64,000 nt of DNA from Methylobacterium sp. Leaf104 (GTDB lineage Bacteria; Pseudomonadota; Alphaproteobacteria; Rhizobiales; Beijerinckiaceae), in NCBI RefSeq assembly GCF_001422885.1, contig NZ_LMMZ01000001.1, positions 562,565-626,564 on the forward strand, given 5' to 3'. The notes beneath the pieces are model-generated. The model ran no database searches and was not told where the DNA came from. It was given only the letters and a program-made list of their open reading frames with translations. How positions within the stretch are numbered: the first letter of the stretch is position 1; every line of letters begins with the position of its first letter. Below are positions 9,204 to 18,367 of this stretch, one piece after another. The position numbers and the translations under genes are program-made.

Positions 9204-9357
9204 CGTGGCCTCTTCGTCTGGCTAAATCGGACCCTACTTAAACCGCACGCAACCAAACCGCGATGGCGCATGTCCAGCGGGCCGTGTGCCCGGCGCCGAA
9301 ATGTCATGCCCTGTCAGCCCCTCTCGATCGACCCCCCGGGTCCCGGAGTTGTCCTCG

Positions 9358-10767
9358 ATGTCGCGAGCCGCCGCCCTCGCCGAAGGCCGTGTCGACCCTG
9401 CCGCGCCGGTCCGCTTCCGCCCGGCGGTCCCGAAGCCCCTGCGCGAGCAGCCGGGCCTGTTCGGCTTCCTCAAGGCGGCCCGCGCCAACCCGCTGACGAC
9501 CTGGCTCGACGTGCATTTCGAGAAGCCGGTGGTCGCCGCCGACGGCGCCCTCGGGCGTGTCACCGTGGTGAGCGACCCGGCCCTGATCCGCTACCTCTAC
9601 GTCGAGAACGCCGCCAACTACCGCAAGGACGACCTGCAGCGGCGCGTCCTCGCCCCCGGCCTCGGCAACGGGCTGCTCACCGCCGAGGGTGACGAGTGGA
9701 AGCTGCAGCGCCGGACCCTGGCGCCGATCTTCTCCGCCCGGCACGTGCTGGGCTTCAACGTCGCCATGAACGCGGCCGGCGCCCGCATTGCCCGGCGGCT
9801 GGCGCGCCGCGACGGCACCCGCATCGACGTCGCGCTGGAGATGACCCGCGTCACCCTCGACGTCCTGGAGCGGACGATCTTCACCCACGGGCTCGCCAGC
9901 GACCCCGACGCCCTGGGCCGGGCGATCACCCGCTTCCTCGAATCGGTCGGGCCGATCGATCCCCTCGATGTGTTCGGGGTGCCGGGCTTCGTGCCCCGCA
10001 TCGGCCGCCTGCGGGCGCGCCCCGCCATCCGCTTCTTCGCCGAGGTGGTGGACGAGCTGATCGACCGCCGCCGCGCCCTGATCGCGCAGGGCTCCGCGCC
10101 GGCCGACCTGCTGACGCTCCTGCTCAACGCGCAGGACCCGGAGACGGGACAGGGCCTGACCGACCTCGAGGTGAAGGCCAACATCGTCACCTTCATCGCC
10201 GCCGGCCACGAGACCACCGCCAACGCCCTGACCTGGGCGCTCTACTGCCTGTCGCAGGACCCGGATGCCCGGGCGCGGATCGAGGCGGAGGTCGATGCCG
10301 TGCCGGCGGGTCAGGATTTCGACGCGGACGCGCTGCCCTACACGAAGGCCGTGATGGAGGAGACCATGCGGCTCTTTCCGCCGGTTCCGTTCCTGAGCCG
10401 GCAGGCCATCGCCGAGGACCGGCTCGGCCGGATCAAGATTCCCAAGGGCTCCCTGGTGATGGTGGCGCCCTACGTGCTCCACCGCCACAGGACCCTGTGG
10501 CAGGAGCCCGGCGCCTTCATGCCCGAGCGCTTCCTGCCCGAGGCGCGGGCCGCGATCCCGCGCTTCGCCTACCTGCCGTTCGGGGCCGGGCCGCGCGTCT
10601 GCATCGGCCAGAGCTTCTCGCTGCAGGAGGCCGTGGTGGTGCTGGCCCACATCGCCCGCGCCGCCCGCTTCACCCTGGCCGACGACCACGCCCCGGTGGT
10701 CCCGCTGCACCGCGTGACGCTGCGGCCGGAGCACGGGCTGCACATGACGGTGAACCCGCGGGGGTGA
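9358..10767 (+). CDS. Cytochrome P450
   Basis: A 469-residue soluble-type cytochrome P450. Visible motifs are the I-helix oxygen-binding AGHETTAN, the K-helix EETMR (ExxR), and the heme-binding FGAGPRVCIGQ with the thiolate Cys at about residue 415. I chose the ATG at 9358, with GGAG 9 bases upstream, over an in-frame GTG at 9286. Substrate is unknown; the F-G region and lack of an N-terminal membrane anchor fit a bacterial class I enzyme. No ferredoxin or ferredoxin reductase is adjacent. The gene lies between fumC and sspB, which in related genomes are often close, so it may be an insertion into that cluster. Confidence 0.93.
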   Translation: MSRAAALAEGRVDPAAPVRFRPAVPKPLREQPGLFGFLKAARANPLTTWLDVHFEKPVVAADGALGRVTVVSDPALIRYLYVENAANYRKDDLQRRVLAPGLGNGLLTAEGDEWKLQRRTLAPIFSARHVLGFNVAMNAAGARIARRLARRDGTRIDVALEMTRVTLDVLERTIFTHGLASDPDALGRAITRFLESVGPIDPLDVFGVPGFVPRIGRLRARPAIRFFAEVVDELIDRRRALIAQGSAPADLLTLLLNAQDPETGQGLTDLEVKANIVTFIAAGHETTANALTWALYCLSQDPDARARIEAEVDAVPAGQDFDADALPYTKAVMEETMRLFPPVPFLSRQAIAEDRLGRIKIPKGSLVMVAPYVLHRHRTLWQEPGAFMPERFLPEARAAIPRFAYLPFGAGPRVCIGQSFSLQEAVVVLAHIARAARFTLADDHAPVVPLHRVTLRPEHGLHMTVNPRG

Positions 10768-10862
10768 GGGATGGCGCCTGTGGGGAGTCGCCCGCGGCGG
10801 CATGGTCGGGCGACCCCCGACGCGCGGAGGCCGGCGTCGGCAGAACCCGCGCGTGGCGCCGG

Positions 10863-10964
10863 GTCATCCCGGAACCGCGCAGCGCAGCGCGGGATCCGGA
10901 CGGGCAGGTTGTGTCGGACTTGAGCCCGTCGGCGCCTTGGGATCGCACGCCGCTGCACCGCCCC
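10863..10964. repeat. Interspersed intergenic repeat, family 1, copy A
   Basis: A 102-bp stretch in the convergent gap between the P450 and sspB genes. It starts GTCATCCCGG, continues through a CGCGCAGCG segment to CGGGATC, and ends with GCACGCCGCTG and CGCCCC. The same order of blocks, at the same length, occurs at 18368-18469. The ATCCCG/CGGGAT arms form a short inverted repeat. The rest of 10768-11019 shows no gene. Confidence 0.6.
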
Positions 10965-11019
10965 GGAATCAGGGCGCGGTGCCGTCGGCGGGCGTCGGCC
11001 CCGATCGGCGCCCCGTCGA

Positions 11020-11667
11020 TCAGCTCTTCTTGCGGAAGGCGTCGAGGCTGACGACCTCGGCGCTGGTCTCGCTGCCGTCCTCGGCCTTCTTGGCCGCAGG
11101 CTTGGCTTCCGAGCCGTCCTCCGACTTCGCGGCCTGGGCGGCGGGCGCCGGTGCGGTGCCGATCTTGGGGACGGCACCGCCGATGGTGGCGAGGCCCGTG
11201 CCCTTCGGCTTGATCTCGGTCGGCTCCGAGGCGGCCCCGCGGGGCGGGGTCTTGCCGCCGAGCGTCGGCGCGTCCTCGGCCTCCTCCTCGGTGGCGACCG
11301 CCTCCGTGCCCTCGCTGAGATCGAACTTCAGGCCGAACTGGACGGACGGGTCGAAGAAGCCGGTCAGGGCGTCGAAGGGCACGAGCAGGCGCTCGGGCAC
11401 CCCGGAGAAGGACAGGCCGACCTCGAAGGTGTGCTCGGTGACGCCGAGGTCCCAGAACTGGTGCTGGAGCACGATCGTCATGTCCTGCGGATACTTCTCG
11501 CGCAGGCGCTGCGACATGCGCACGCCCGGCGCTTCGGTGCGGAACGAGACGTAGAAGTGGTGCTCGCCCGCGAGCCCCTCGCGGGCCGCGTCGGTCAGCA
11601 CCTTGCGCACCACGCCGCGCAGGGCGTCCTGTACCAGGAGATCGTAGCGGATCAGGTCGTCTGCCAT
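11020..11667 (-). CDS. sspB: SspB-type ClpXP adaptor
   Basis: A 215-residue protein. Residues 1-125 match the SspB fold (MADDLIRYDLLVQDALRGVV, then VSFRTEAPGVRMS and HTFEVGLSFSG), the alphaproteobacterial adaptor that binds SsrA-tagged proteins and delivers them to ClpXP. A long Ala/Pro/Glu-rich linker follows, then a C-terminal VVSLDAFRKKS that resembles the ClpX-binding XB tail. I chose ATG 11667 over an upstream in-frame ATG at 11706 because it fits the conserved N-terminus. It lies upstream of thyA-folA-hflKC-degQ in opposite orientation, a recurrent neighbourhood. Confidence 0.85.
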   Translation of the reverse strand: MADDLIRYDLLVQDALRGVVRKVLTDAAREGLAGEHHFYVSFRTEAPGVRMSQRLREKYPQDMTIVLQHQFWDLGVTEHTFEVGLSFSGVPERLLVPFDALTGFFDPSVQFGLKFDLSEGTEAVATEEEAEDAPTLGGKTPPRGAASEPTEIKPKGTGLATIGGAVPKIGTAPAPAAQAAKSEDGSEAKPAAKKAEDGSETSAEVVSLDAFRKKS

Positions 11668-11975
11668 CTGCGGTCGCTTATGCCCGGTCACTGCCCGCCG
11701 TCTCACGCCGCGATGGCGCTCCGGGTCGGATGAAAATCGAATGGGAGTACCGGTGCCCGGCCCTCCCAGAACCCTGCCTGAACGGCCGAGACCCCTGTCG
11801 CGGACCGAGCTTCCGCCAAAACCCGAAGCCTGTCGAGCCTCGGACCCTTGCGTCCAAAAGCCCGTGGTCCGGAGACGCGCGACCGGGTTACCGTTCCGGT
11901 CCCGACCCTCGCCCCGGCGCCGCCGGATCCCCGCCCTCGCCGAGCCCGTCGGCCAACACCTTGATTATAGTGGGA
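11668..11975. other. Divergent intergenic region
   Basis: A 308-bp region between the divergent sspB and membrane-protease genes. The frame of the protease gene stays open upstream to 11730, but that part is rich in Pro, Ser and Arg and does not look coding. A TATAGT at 11966-11971 is a candidate -10 element just before the likely protease start. I see nothing else in it. Confidence 0.4.
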
Positions 11976-12839
11976 GTGCCGCAGCATTTGAAGCCCGATG
12001 ATGGGCCGCCGGTGCCCGGACCGCAGGCCGTGCGGCCGGCGCCCGTCCCGCCCCGTCCGTCGCGGGTCCGGACCGGCCTCGGCGCCGTGACGGCGCTCGT
12101 CGGACTGGCCTTCGCGGCGTTCCTGGCGCTGGCGGTGGCGACCCTCCTCGCCCTGGTGATCGTGCGGGTCGGCGGCGACTGGATCGACGGCATCGCGGTC
12201 CTCGGCGGCGAGCGGCCGCGCCTGCATCCGCGCCAGCTCGCCATGCGGGAGCTCGCCGTGGACGTGGTCCGCCAGCTCGTCCTCGCCCTCCTGGTGATCG
12301 GTGCCGTGCGCTGGCGCGACGGGGCGGCCTGGCGCCGGACCCTGGCCCTGGTGGCGCCGGTGCCGCCGCCCTGGGGACCCGGCGCCCCGGGCCTGTCGGC
12401 GCGCCGCTTCGCCGTGATCCTTCTGGTCTGGCCGATGCTCCACATCACCTGGGTCACCGGCAGCGCCGAGCTGTTCCGGATGCCCATCGGGCGGCACACC
12501 GCCCTCTCGCCCGGACTGACCCCCACGGCGGCGGCCCTGTGGTTCGCCTACGTGATCGTGCTGGCGCCGGTGGCCGAGGAACTGCTGATGCGGGGCGCCC
12601 TGTTCGCCCGGGCGCGGGAGACCTTCGCGGCGCGGGGCGCGATCCTGGCGACTGCGCTGCTGTTCGCCGGCGCCCACCTCACGCCGGCGGGCTTCGCCCG
12701 GCCGGTCTCGCTGATTCCCCTGGCGCTGATCCTCGGCTGGGTGCGCTGGCGCAGCGGTCGGCTCTGGCCGGGCATCGTGCTGCACGCCTGGAGCAACCTC
12801 GCGATGATCGCCTACGTGCTCGGACCGGCCCTGGGCTGA
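11976..12839 (+). CDS. CPBP (CAAX/Abi) family intramembrane protease
   Basis: About 287 residues with several membrane helices. The family motifs are present in order: EELLMRG (glutamate pair with Arg), LLFAGAHL (Phe/His helix) and HAWSN (His-Asn). These line the active site of glutamate-type intramembrane proteases related to Rce1. In bacteria such proteins are often maturation or immunity factors; no bacteriocin genes are nearby. The start is uncertain. In-frame GTG codons lie at 11970 and 11976 and a TTG at 11961, none with a good ribosome site, and a TATAGT overlaps them. The hydrophobic part begins about 35 residues later. Confidence 0.75.
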   Translation: MPQHLKPDDGPPVPGPQAVRPAPVPPRPSRVRTGLGAVTALVGLAFAAFLALAVATLLALVIVRVGGDWIDGIAVLGGERPRLHPRQLAMRELAVDVVRQLVLALLVIGAVRWRDGAAWRRTLALVAPVPPPWGPGAPGLSARRFAVILLVWPMLHITWVTGSAELFRMPIGRHTALSPGLTPTAAALWFAYVIVLAPVAEELLMRGALFARARETFAARGAILATALLFAGAHLTPAGFARPVSLIPLALILGWVRWRSGRLWPGIVLHAWSNLAMIAYVLGPALG

Positions 12840-12932
12840 GCGCGCGGCCGGCACGACCTGTTGACGCCCCGGCCCGCCACCTCGCCAGCCCCGGCGCTTC
12901 GGGGTATTCCGGGTGCCCGCCCGGGAGCCGCG

Positions 12933-13727
12933 ATGCACGCCTATCACCAGCTACTCGAACGCATCCTGCAGGACGGGGTGCGCAAGGACGACCGGACCGG
13001 CACCGGCACCCTCTCGGTGTTCGGGCACCAGATGCGCTTCGACCTCGCGGAGGGCTTCCCCCTCGTCACCACGAAGCAACTCCACCTGCGCTCGATCATC
13101 CACGAGCTCCTGTGGTTCCTCACCGGCGACACCAACGTGCGCGCCCTCCAGGCCAACGGCGTCAGCATCTGGGACGAGTGGGCGGACGCGAACGGCGACC
13201 TCGGCCCGGTCTACGGGCGGCAATGGCGCTCCTGGGCCAAGCCCGACGGCGGCAGCGTCGACCAGATCGCCTGGGTCCTCGACGAGATCCGGCGCAACCC
13301 GGATTCCCGGCGCCTCATCGTCTCGGCCTGGAACCCGGCCGACCTCGACCGGATGGCGCTGGCGCCGTGCCACTGCCTGTTCCAGTTCTACGTGGCGGAC
13401 GGCCGGCTCTCGTGCCAGCTCTACCAGCGCTCGGCGGACGTCTTCCTCGGCGTGCCCTTCAACATCGCGAGCTACGCGCTCCTCACCGCGATGATCGCGC
13501 AGGTGACGGGGCTGGAGCCCGGCGATTTCGTCCACACGCTGGGCGACGCCCATCTCTACGCGAACCACCTCGAACAGGCCCGGCTCCAGCTGACGCGCGA
13601 GCACCGCCCCCTGCCGCGCCTCGTGCTCGATCCGGCCGTGACCTCGCTGTTCGACTTCCGCTTCGAGGACATCGCGGTGGAGGGCTACGCGCCCCATCCG
13701 GCGATCCGTGCGCCGGTGGCGGTCTGA
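12933..13727 (+). CDS. thyA: Thymidylate synthase
   Basis: A 264-residue ThyA, exactly the E. coli length. It methylates dUMP to dTMP using methylenetetrahydrofolate and releases dihydrofolate. The nucleophile is C146 in [11 protein letters not shown]. The folate/dUMP-binding RQWRSW (97-102) and the [16 protein letters not shown] block are intact. The ATG at 12933 has GGGAG six bases upstream. Its stop overlaps the folA start (TGATG), so the two are translationally coupled, which suits their linked reactions. Confidence 0.97.
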   Translation: MHAYHQLLERILQDGVRKDDRTGTGTLSVFGHQMRFDLAEGFPLVTTKQLHLRSIIHELLWFLTGDTNVRALQANGVSIWDEWADANGDLGPVYGRQWRSWAKPDGGSVDQIAWVLDEIRRNPDSRRLIVSAWNPADLDRMALAPCHCLFQFYVADGRLSCQLYQRSADVFLGVPFNIASYALLTAMIAQVTGLEPGDFVHTLGDAHLYANHLEQARLQLTREHRPLPRLVLDPAVTSLFDFRFEDIAVEGYAPHPAIRAPVAV

Positions 13728-14224
13728 TGCCGGCCCCCCGCGTCACGATCATCGCGGCGGTCGCCCGCAACGGCGTCATCGGCCGCGACAACGACCTGAT
13801 CTGGCGCCTGCGCAGCGACCTGCGCCGGTTCAAGGCCCTGACCCTAGGCAAGCCCCTGCTGATGGGGCGCAAGACCTTCGCGTCGATCGGCCGGCCGCTG
13901 CCCGGCCGGCGCACCATCGTGCTCACCCGCGATCCCGGCTTCGCGGTGCCCGAGGTCGCGGTGGCGCATGACTGGGCCGGCGCGCTCGCGGCGGCCGAGG
14001 GGGCCGACGAGCTGATGGTGGCCGGCGGCGGCGAGATCTACGCCCTGGCGCTGCCGCACGCCGAGCGCATCCACCTCACGGAGGTCGACCTGGCGCCCGA
14101 GGGCGACACCGTGTTTCCGCCCTTCGAGCGGAGCCGCTACCGGGAGACGCACCGCGAGGCGCACCCGCCCGGCGAGCACGACGCCTGCGCCTTCAGCTTC
14201 GTCGATCTGGAGCGCGCACCGTAA
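13727..14224 (+). CDS. folA: Dihydrofolate reductase
   Basis: A 165-residue dihydrofolate reductase that regenerates tetrahydrofolate from the dihydrofolate made by ThyA. It opens with VTIIAAVARNGVIGRDNDLIWRL, the usual N-terminal strand and Met20-type loop, with the catalytic Asp in the following DLRRFKALT helix region. MGRKTFASIGRPLPGR and MVAGGGEIYALAL are the NADPH-binding segments. The start ATG overlaps the thyA stop by one base. hflK starts 249 bp downstream, probably from its own promoter. Confidence 0.95.
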   Translation: MPAPRVTIIAAVARNGVIGRDNDLIWRLRSDLRRFKALTLGKPLLMGRKTFASIGRPLPGRRTIVLTRDPGFAVPEVAVAHDWAGALAAAEGADELMVAGGGEIYALALPHAERIHLTEVDLAPEGDTVFPPFERSRYRETHREAHPPGEHDACAFSFVDLERAP

Positions 14225-14473
14225 ACCATGGCACCGCGACCCATTGCGCAATGGCGGCCGCTGCGGTTGTCTTTCCCGCACCCGATGCCCAAGTGGCAAT
14301 CTTGACAGGATCACGCGCGCCCACGCAGGTGCCAGGGTCGGGTCACGACGAGATCAACACTCTTGTCCACGCGGGGGAGTTCCGGCCCGCCTCCTGACAG
14401 AGGCCGGGACGGGAAGCGCGGGTGGGCTTCGTGCGCGGCGCAGACGCTGCTGGAACAGGAGAGATCGGCGAGC

Positions 14474-15646
14474 ATGCCTTGGAGCAATCAGAGCGGCGGC
14501 GGTAGCGGCAACGGGGGAGGGCCCTGGGGCCGAGGCGGCGGCGGCAATGGCGGCGGGGGTGGCCCGTGGGGCGGCGGCGGTGGCGGCGGCGGCAAGACCC
14601 CGCCCGACCTCGAGGAACTCCTGCGGCGCAGCCAGGACCGCCTGCGCGGCGTGCTTCCGGGCGGCTCCTTCGGCGGCGGCCGCGGCCTGCTGATCGCCGG
14701 CGGCATCGTGGTCGCCGTCTGGCTCGCCACCGGCTTCTACACCGTGGCCCCGCAGCAGGTCGGCATCGAGACGATCTTCGGGCGCTACCTCAGCACCACC
14801 GGCCAGGGCCTGAACTACAACTTCCCGGCCCCGATCGGCGCCGTGCTCAAGCCGAATGTCGGCCAGGTCAACAGCGTGCAGATCGGCTACCGCGCCGGCC
14901 TCGGCAACCAGACCCGGACGGTCGACAAGCCCGAGGAGAGCCTGATGCTCACGGGCGACGAGAACATCGTCGACCTCGACTTCGAGGTGCAGTGGCGCGT
15001 CAATCCGCTGAAGGCCTCCGACTACGTCTTCAACCTCGAGAATCCCGAGGGCACGATCAAGGCCATCGCCGAGAGCGCGATGCGCGAGGTGGTCGGCCGG
15101 CGCAACATCCAGCCGATCCTCACCAACGAGCAGTCGAGCGTCGCCCAGGAGGTCCGCGAGATCACCCAGAAGGCCCTCGACGAGTACGGCGCGGGCGTCC
15201 GCATCGAACTCGTCCAGCTCGTCAGCGTGCAGCCCCCGCCGGAGGTGCGCCCCGCCTTCTTCGACGTGAACGCGGCGCAGCAGGATGCCGAGCGCGCCAA
15301 GAACGACGCGCGCACCTACGAGAGCCAGAAGGTGCCGCAGGCCCGAGGCGAGGCCCAGCGGATCGTCCAGGCGGCGGAGGCCTACAAGACCCAGGCGACG
15401 GCGGAGGCGACCGGTCAGGCCGCGCGCTTCAACCAGGTCTACGATTCCTACAAGGGCGCGCCGGTGATCAGCCGCGAGCGCATCTTCCTCGAGACGATGG
15501 AGCGGGTCCTGGGCTCGGTCAACAAGGTGATCATCGATCAGAACGGGTCCGGCACGGGTGCGGGCGCCAGCGCCGCCGGCGTGCTGCCGGTGCTGCCGCT
15601 CACCGAATTCGGTCCCCGCAACGCTGCCGGTGGAGTGGCCCGATGA
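14474..15646 (+). CDS. hflK: FtsH modulator HflK (SPFH protein)
   Basis: A 390-residue membrane protein. Residues 1-40 are glycine-rich (25 of 40), a known trait of HflK. A membrane helix follows at about 77-93 and then the SPFH/band-7 domain (TVAPQQVGIETIFGRYL onward). HflK pairs with HflC in a large periplasm-facing complex around the FtsH protease and restrains its membrane-protein proteolysis. I chose ATG 14474 for its Gly-rich start and GGAACAGGAGAG just upstream. The stop overlaps the hflC start (ATGA), so the pair is coupled. Confidence 0.95.
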   Translation: MPWSNQSGGGSGNGGGPWGRGGGGNGGGGGPWGGGGGGGGKTPPDLEELLRRSQDRLRGVLPGGSFGGGRGLLIAGGIVVAVWLATGFYTVAPQQVGIETIFGRYLSTTGQGLNYNFPAPIGAVLKPNVGQVNSVQIGYRAGLGNQTRTVDKPEESLMLTGDENIVDLDFEVQWRVNPLKASDYVFNLENPEGTIKAIAESAMREVVGRRNIQPILTNEQSSVAQEVREITQKALDEYGAGVRIELVQLVSVQPPPEVRPAFFDVNAAQQDAERAKNDARTYESQKVPQARGEAQRIVQAAEAYKTQATAEATGQAARFNQVYDSYKGAPVISRERIFLETMERVLGSVNKVIIDQNGSGTGAGASAAGVLPVLPLTEFGPRNAAGGVAR

Positions 15647-16596
15647 ACAACCAAGCCCTCCGCACCGGCCTGATGATCGCGGCCGCCGCGATCGTCGTCG
15701 GCCTCTACGCCTCGGTCTTCACCGTCGGCCAGATGCAGCAGGCCCTGGTGCTCCGCTTCGGCGGCGTCCGCGCCGTCCTGAACCAGACCGGCACCGACAA
15801 GCCCGGCCTCTACTTCAAGGTCCCCTTCATCGAGAACGTGGTCGTGTTCGACAAGCGCGTGCTCGACCTCGACCTGCCGGTGCAGACCCTGCTGACCACC
15901 GACCGCCAGAACCTCGAGGTGGACGCCTTCGCGCGCTACCGGATCATCGATCCGCTGAAGTTCTACCAGTCGGCCAACAACATCGCCCGCGCCAACACCC
16001 TGCTGGCGAGCTTCACCAACTCGGCCCTGCGCAACCTGCTCGCCCGCTCGACCCGGGACGCCATCGTGCGGACGCAGCGCGCCGAGCTGATGAACCAGAT
16101 CCAGGCCGACGTGAACCGGCAGGCGAAGGAACTCGGCGTCGAGATCGTCGACCTGCGCATGACCCGCGTCGATCTGCCGACCCAGAACAGCTCGGCGGTC
16201 TACAAGCGCATGACGACGGAGCGGCAGCGCGAGGCGGCCGACATCCGCGCCAACGGCGAGCAGATCGCGGTCACGATCAAGGCCAAGGCCGACCGCGACG
16301 TGACGGTGGTGCTCTCCGAGGCCAACCAGACGGCCGAGACCCTGCGCGGCCAGGGCGACGCCGACAAGAACCGGATCCTGGCGGAAGCCTACGGCAAGGA
16401 TGCGGACTTCTTCAGCTTCTACCGCTCGATGCAGGCCTATGAGACCGGGCTGAAGGGCTCCGACACCCGGCTGGTGATCAGCCCGTCCTCGGACTTCTTC
16501 CGCTACTTCAGCGATCCGCAGGGCCGGACACCGACCAGCCCGGCCGCCCGCACGCGGGCTCCGGCCGAGCCCGGCACGACGGGCAGTACCCGCTGA
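15643..16596 (+). CDS. hflC: FtsH modulator HflC (SPFH protein)
   Basis: A 317-residue partner of HflK. It has an N-terminal membrane helix (about 7-27), the SPFH domain with VFTVGQMQQALVLRFGGV, and an Ala/Glu-rich coiled coil after residue 190 (ERQREAADIRANGEQ). The C-terminal tail is Pro/Thr-rich. It starts with ATG overlapping the hflK stop. A 9-bp hairpin downstream at 16614-16641 separates it from the protease gene, which in related genomes belongs to the same group. Confidence 0.95.
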   Translation: MNNQALRTGLMIAAAAIVVGLYASVFTVGQMQQALVLRFGGVRAVLNQTGTDKPGLYFKVPFIENVVVFDKRVLDLDLPVQTLLTTDRQNLEVDAFARYRIIDPLKFYQSANNIARANTLLASFTNSALRNLLARSTRDAIVRTQRAELMNQIQADVNRQAKELGVEIVDLRMTRVDLPTQNSSAVYKRMTTERQREAADIRANGEQIAVTIKAKADRDVTVVLSEANQTAETLRGQGDADKNRILAEAYGKDADFFSFYRSMQAYETGLKGSDTRLVISPSSDFFRYFSDPQGRTPTSPAARTRAPAEPGTTGSTR

Positions 16597-16613
16597 CGGA
16601 ACGCGATCCCGTG

Positions 16614-16641
16614 CCGGCGGCGGACCCTGGTTCGCCGCCGG
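16614..16641 (+). terminator. Hairpin between hflC and degQ
   Basis: A perfect 9-bp stem, CCGGCGGCG with CGCCGCCGG, around a 10-base loop. The following ACTCTTGATC is not a clear T tract, so this may be a weak terminator, an attenuating hairpin or an RNA-stabilising 3' end for hflKC. Confidence 0.4.
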
Positions 16642-16702
16642 ACTCTTGATCGGGGACCGGCGCGGACGATCTAAGACCGTCCTGACACAGATGAGGTCGA
16701 CC

Positions 16703-18241
16703 ATGGTTCCCGTTGCGAGCGCCGTCCGGGCGCCCCGTTCCCGAGCGCTCCAGCGCAGCCTGCGCTCCGCCCTCGCCGCCGCGGCGCTGGCGACGTCCGT
16801 CGCCGTGGCCGGCCTTCCGGCGCCGGCCTTCGCCAAGGGACCGGAATCCCTCGCCGACCTCGCCGACCAGGTCACCGACGCGGTGGTGAACATCTCGGCC
16901 TCGACCACCGTCGAGGCCCGCCCCAACGCCCGCTCCGGCTCGCCGCTTCCGCAGGGCACGCCCTTCGAAGACCTGTTCGAGGAGTTCTTCAACAAGCGCG
17001 GCCAGCGCGGCGGCGGCGACCGCAGCGAGGCCGACCGCCCGCGCCCGCAGCAGCGCAAGTCCAACTCCCTCGGGTCCGGCTTCATCATCGACGCTTCCGG
17101 CATCGTGGTGACGAACAACCACGTCATCGGCGACGCCAACGACATTCAGGTCATCCTGCACAACGGCACCAAGCTGAAGGCCGAGATCATCGGCAAGGAT
17201 GCCAAGATCGATCTCGCGGTGCTGCGGGTGAAGCCGGAAGCCGGCAAGCCCCTGAAGGCCGTCCCGTTCGGGGATTCCGAGAAGATGCGGCCGGGCGACT
17301 GGGTCATCGCTATCGGCAACCCGTTCGGCCTCGGCGGCTCGGTCTCGGCCGGCATCGTCTCGGCGCGGGGCCGCAACATCGAGTCCGGCCCCTACGACAA
17401 CTACATCCAGACGGATGCGGCCATCAACAAGGGCAATTCCGGCGGCCCGCTGTTCAACATGAACGGCGAGGTGATTGGCATCAACACCGCGATCCTCTCG
17501 CCCACCGGCGGCTCGGTCGGCATCGGCTTCGCGGTGCCGTCGAACAACGCCTCGCAGGTCATCGACCAGCTGCGCGAGTTCGGCGAGGTCCGCCGCGGCT
17601 GGCTCGGCGTGCGCATCCAGAACGTCGACGAGACCACCGCCGAGGCCCTCGACATGAAGGACGGCGTCAAGGGCGCCCTGGTCGCGGGCGTCGACGAGAA
17701 GGGTCCGGCCAAGGCCGCCGGCCTCGAGATCGGCGACGTCATCGTCAAGTTCAACGGCACGGCGGTGAAGTCGTCGAGCGACCTGCCGCGGATCGTCGCC
17801 TCGACCCCGGTCGGCAAGACGGTGGACGTGCTCGTCATCCGCAAGGGCGCCGAGACCACCAAGTCCGTCACCCTCGGCCGCCTCGAGGACACCGAGAAGC
17901 CGACCCTGGCCAGCGTCAAGCAGCCGGAGGCCGAGAGTGCCGTGCGCCAGGTGCTCGGCCTCAACCTCTCGGGGATCACCGACGAGGCGCGCAAGCGCTA
18001 CAGCCTCAAGGACGGCCTCAAGGGCGTCCTCGTCACCCGGGTCGACCCCAATTCCACGGCGGCCGACAAGCAGATCAAGCCGGGCGAGGTCATCGTCGAG
18101 GTCGGCCAGGAGGCGGTCAACGCGCCCGCCGACGTCAGCAAGCGGATCGACCAGCTCAAGAAGGACGGCCGCAAATCCGTCCTGCTCCTGGTCGCCAGCG
18201 CCTCCGGCGACGTCCGCTTCGTGGCCCTCGGGATCGACTGA
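16703..18241 (+). CDS. degQ: Periplasmic serine protease DegP/DegQ (Do family)
   Basis: About 512 residues: a signal peptide ending near AFA (residue 44), a trypsin-like domain with the catalytic triad H140 (NNHVIGD), D170 (KIDLAVLRV) and S246 (GNSGGPL), then two PDZ domains (about 285-380 and 400-505). It degrades or chaperones misfolded envelope proteins. Two in-frame ATGs compete. The one at 16703 has GAGG six bases upstream and is preferred over 16691. It follows hflKC, and a strong terminator closes the unit. DegP, DegQ and MucD cannot be told apart firmly by sequence alone. Confidence 0.9.
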   Translation: MVPVASAVRAPRSRALQRSLRSALAAAALATSVAVAGLPAPAFAKGPESLADLADQVTDAVVNISASTTVEARPNARSGSPLPQGTPFEDLFEEFFNKRGQRGGGDRSEADRPRPQQRKSNSLGSGFIIDASGIVVTNNHVIGDANDIQVILHNGTKLKAEIIGKDAKIDLAVLRVKPEAGKPLKAVPFGDSEKMRPGDWVIAIGNPFGLGGSVSAGIVSARGRNIESGPYDNYIQTDAAINKGNSGGPLFNMNGEVIGINTAILSPTGGSVGIGFAVPSNNASQVIDQLREFGEVRRGWLGVRIQNVDETTAEALDMKDGVKGALVAGVDEKGPAKAAGLEIGDVIVKFNGTAVKSSSDLPRIVASTPVGKTVDVLVIRKGAETTKSVTLGRLEDTEKPTLASVKQPEAESAVRQVLGLNLSGITDEARKRYSLKDGLKGVLVTRVDPNSTAADKQIKPGEVIVEVGQEAVNAPADVSKRIDQLKKDGRKSVLLLVASASGDVRFVALGID

Positions 18242-18269
18242 TCCCCAGACGCCATTCGGACGCATCCAG

Positions 18270-18300
18270 CCGCCGCCCGAAAGGGCGGCGGTTTCGTTTT
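18270..18300 (+). terminator. Rho-independent terminator of degQ
   Basis: A perfect 9-bp stem CCGCCGCCC / GGGCGGCGG closed by a GAAA tetraloop, followed by TTTCGTTTT. It starts 28 bp after the degQ stop. Position, stem and T-rich tail all fit an intrinsic terminator. Confidence 0.88.
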
Positions 18301-18367
18301 GGTGGGTAGGGCTGCTCCGATTCGCGGCCGGCCGATCCACCGGCCGAAGCATGTCCCGTCGCTCCCC

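Noticed and set aside
9286..9357. GTG at 9286 as the start of the P450
   Set aside because: It would add an unstructured 24-residue segment; the ATG at 9358 has a better ribosome site and fits P450 N-termini.
11730..11975. N-terminal extension of the membrane protease gene from an ATG at 11730
   Set aside because: The extra 82 residues are Pro/Ser/Arg-rich with no structure or family match; more likely non-coding upstream DNA.
14488..14730. Minus-strand Pro-rich frame opposite the start of hflK
   Set aside because: It is the reverse complement of the Gly-rich HflK N-terminus, hence poly-Pro; not a gene.
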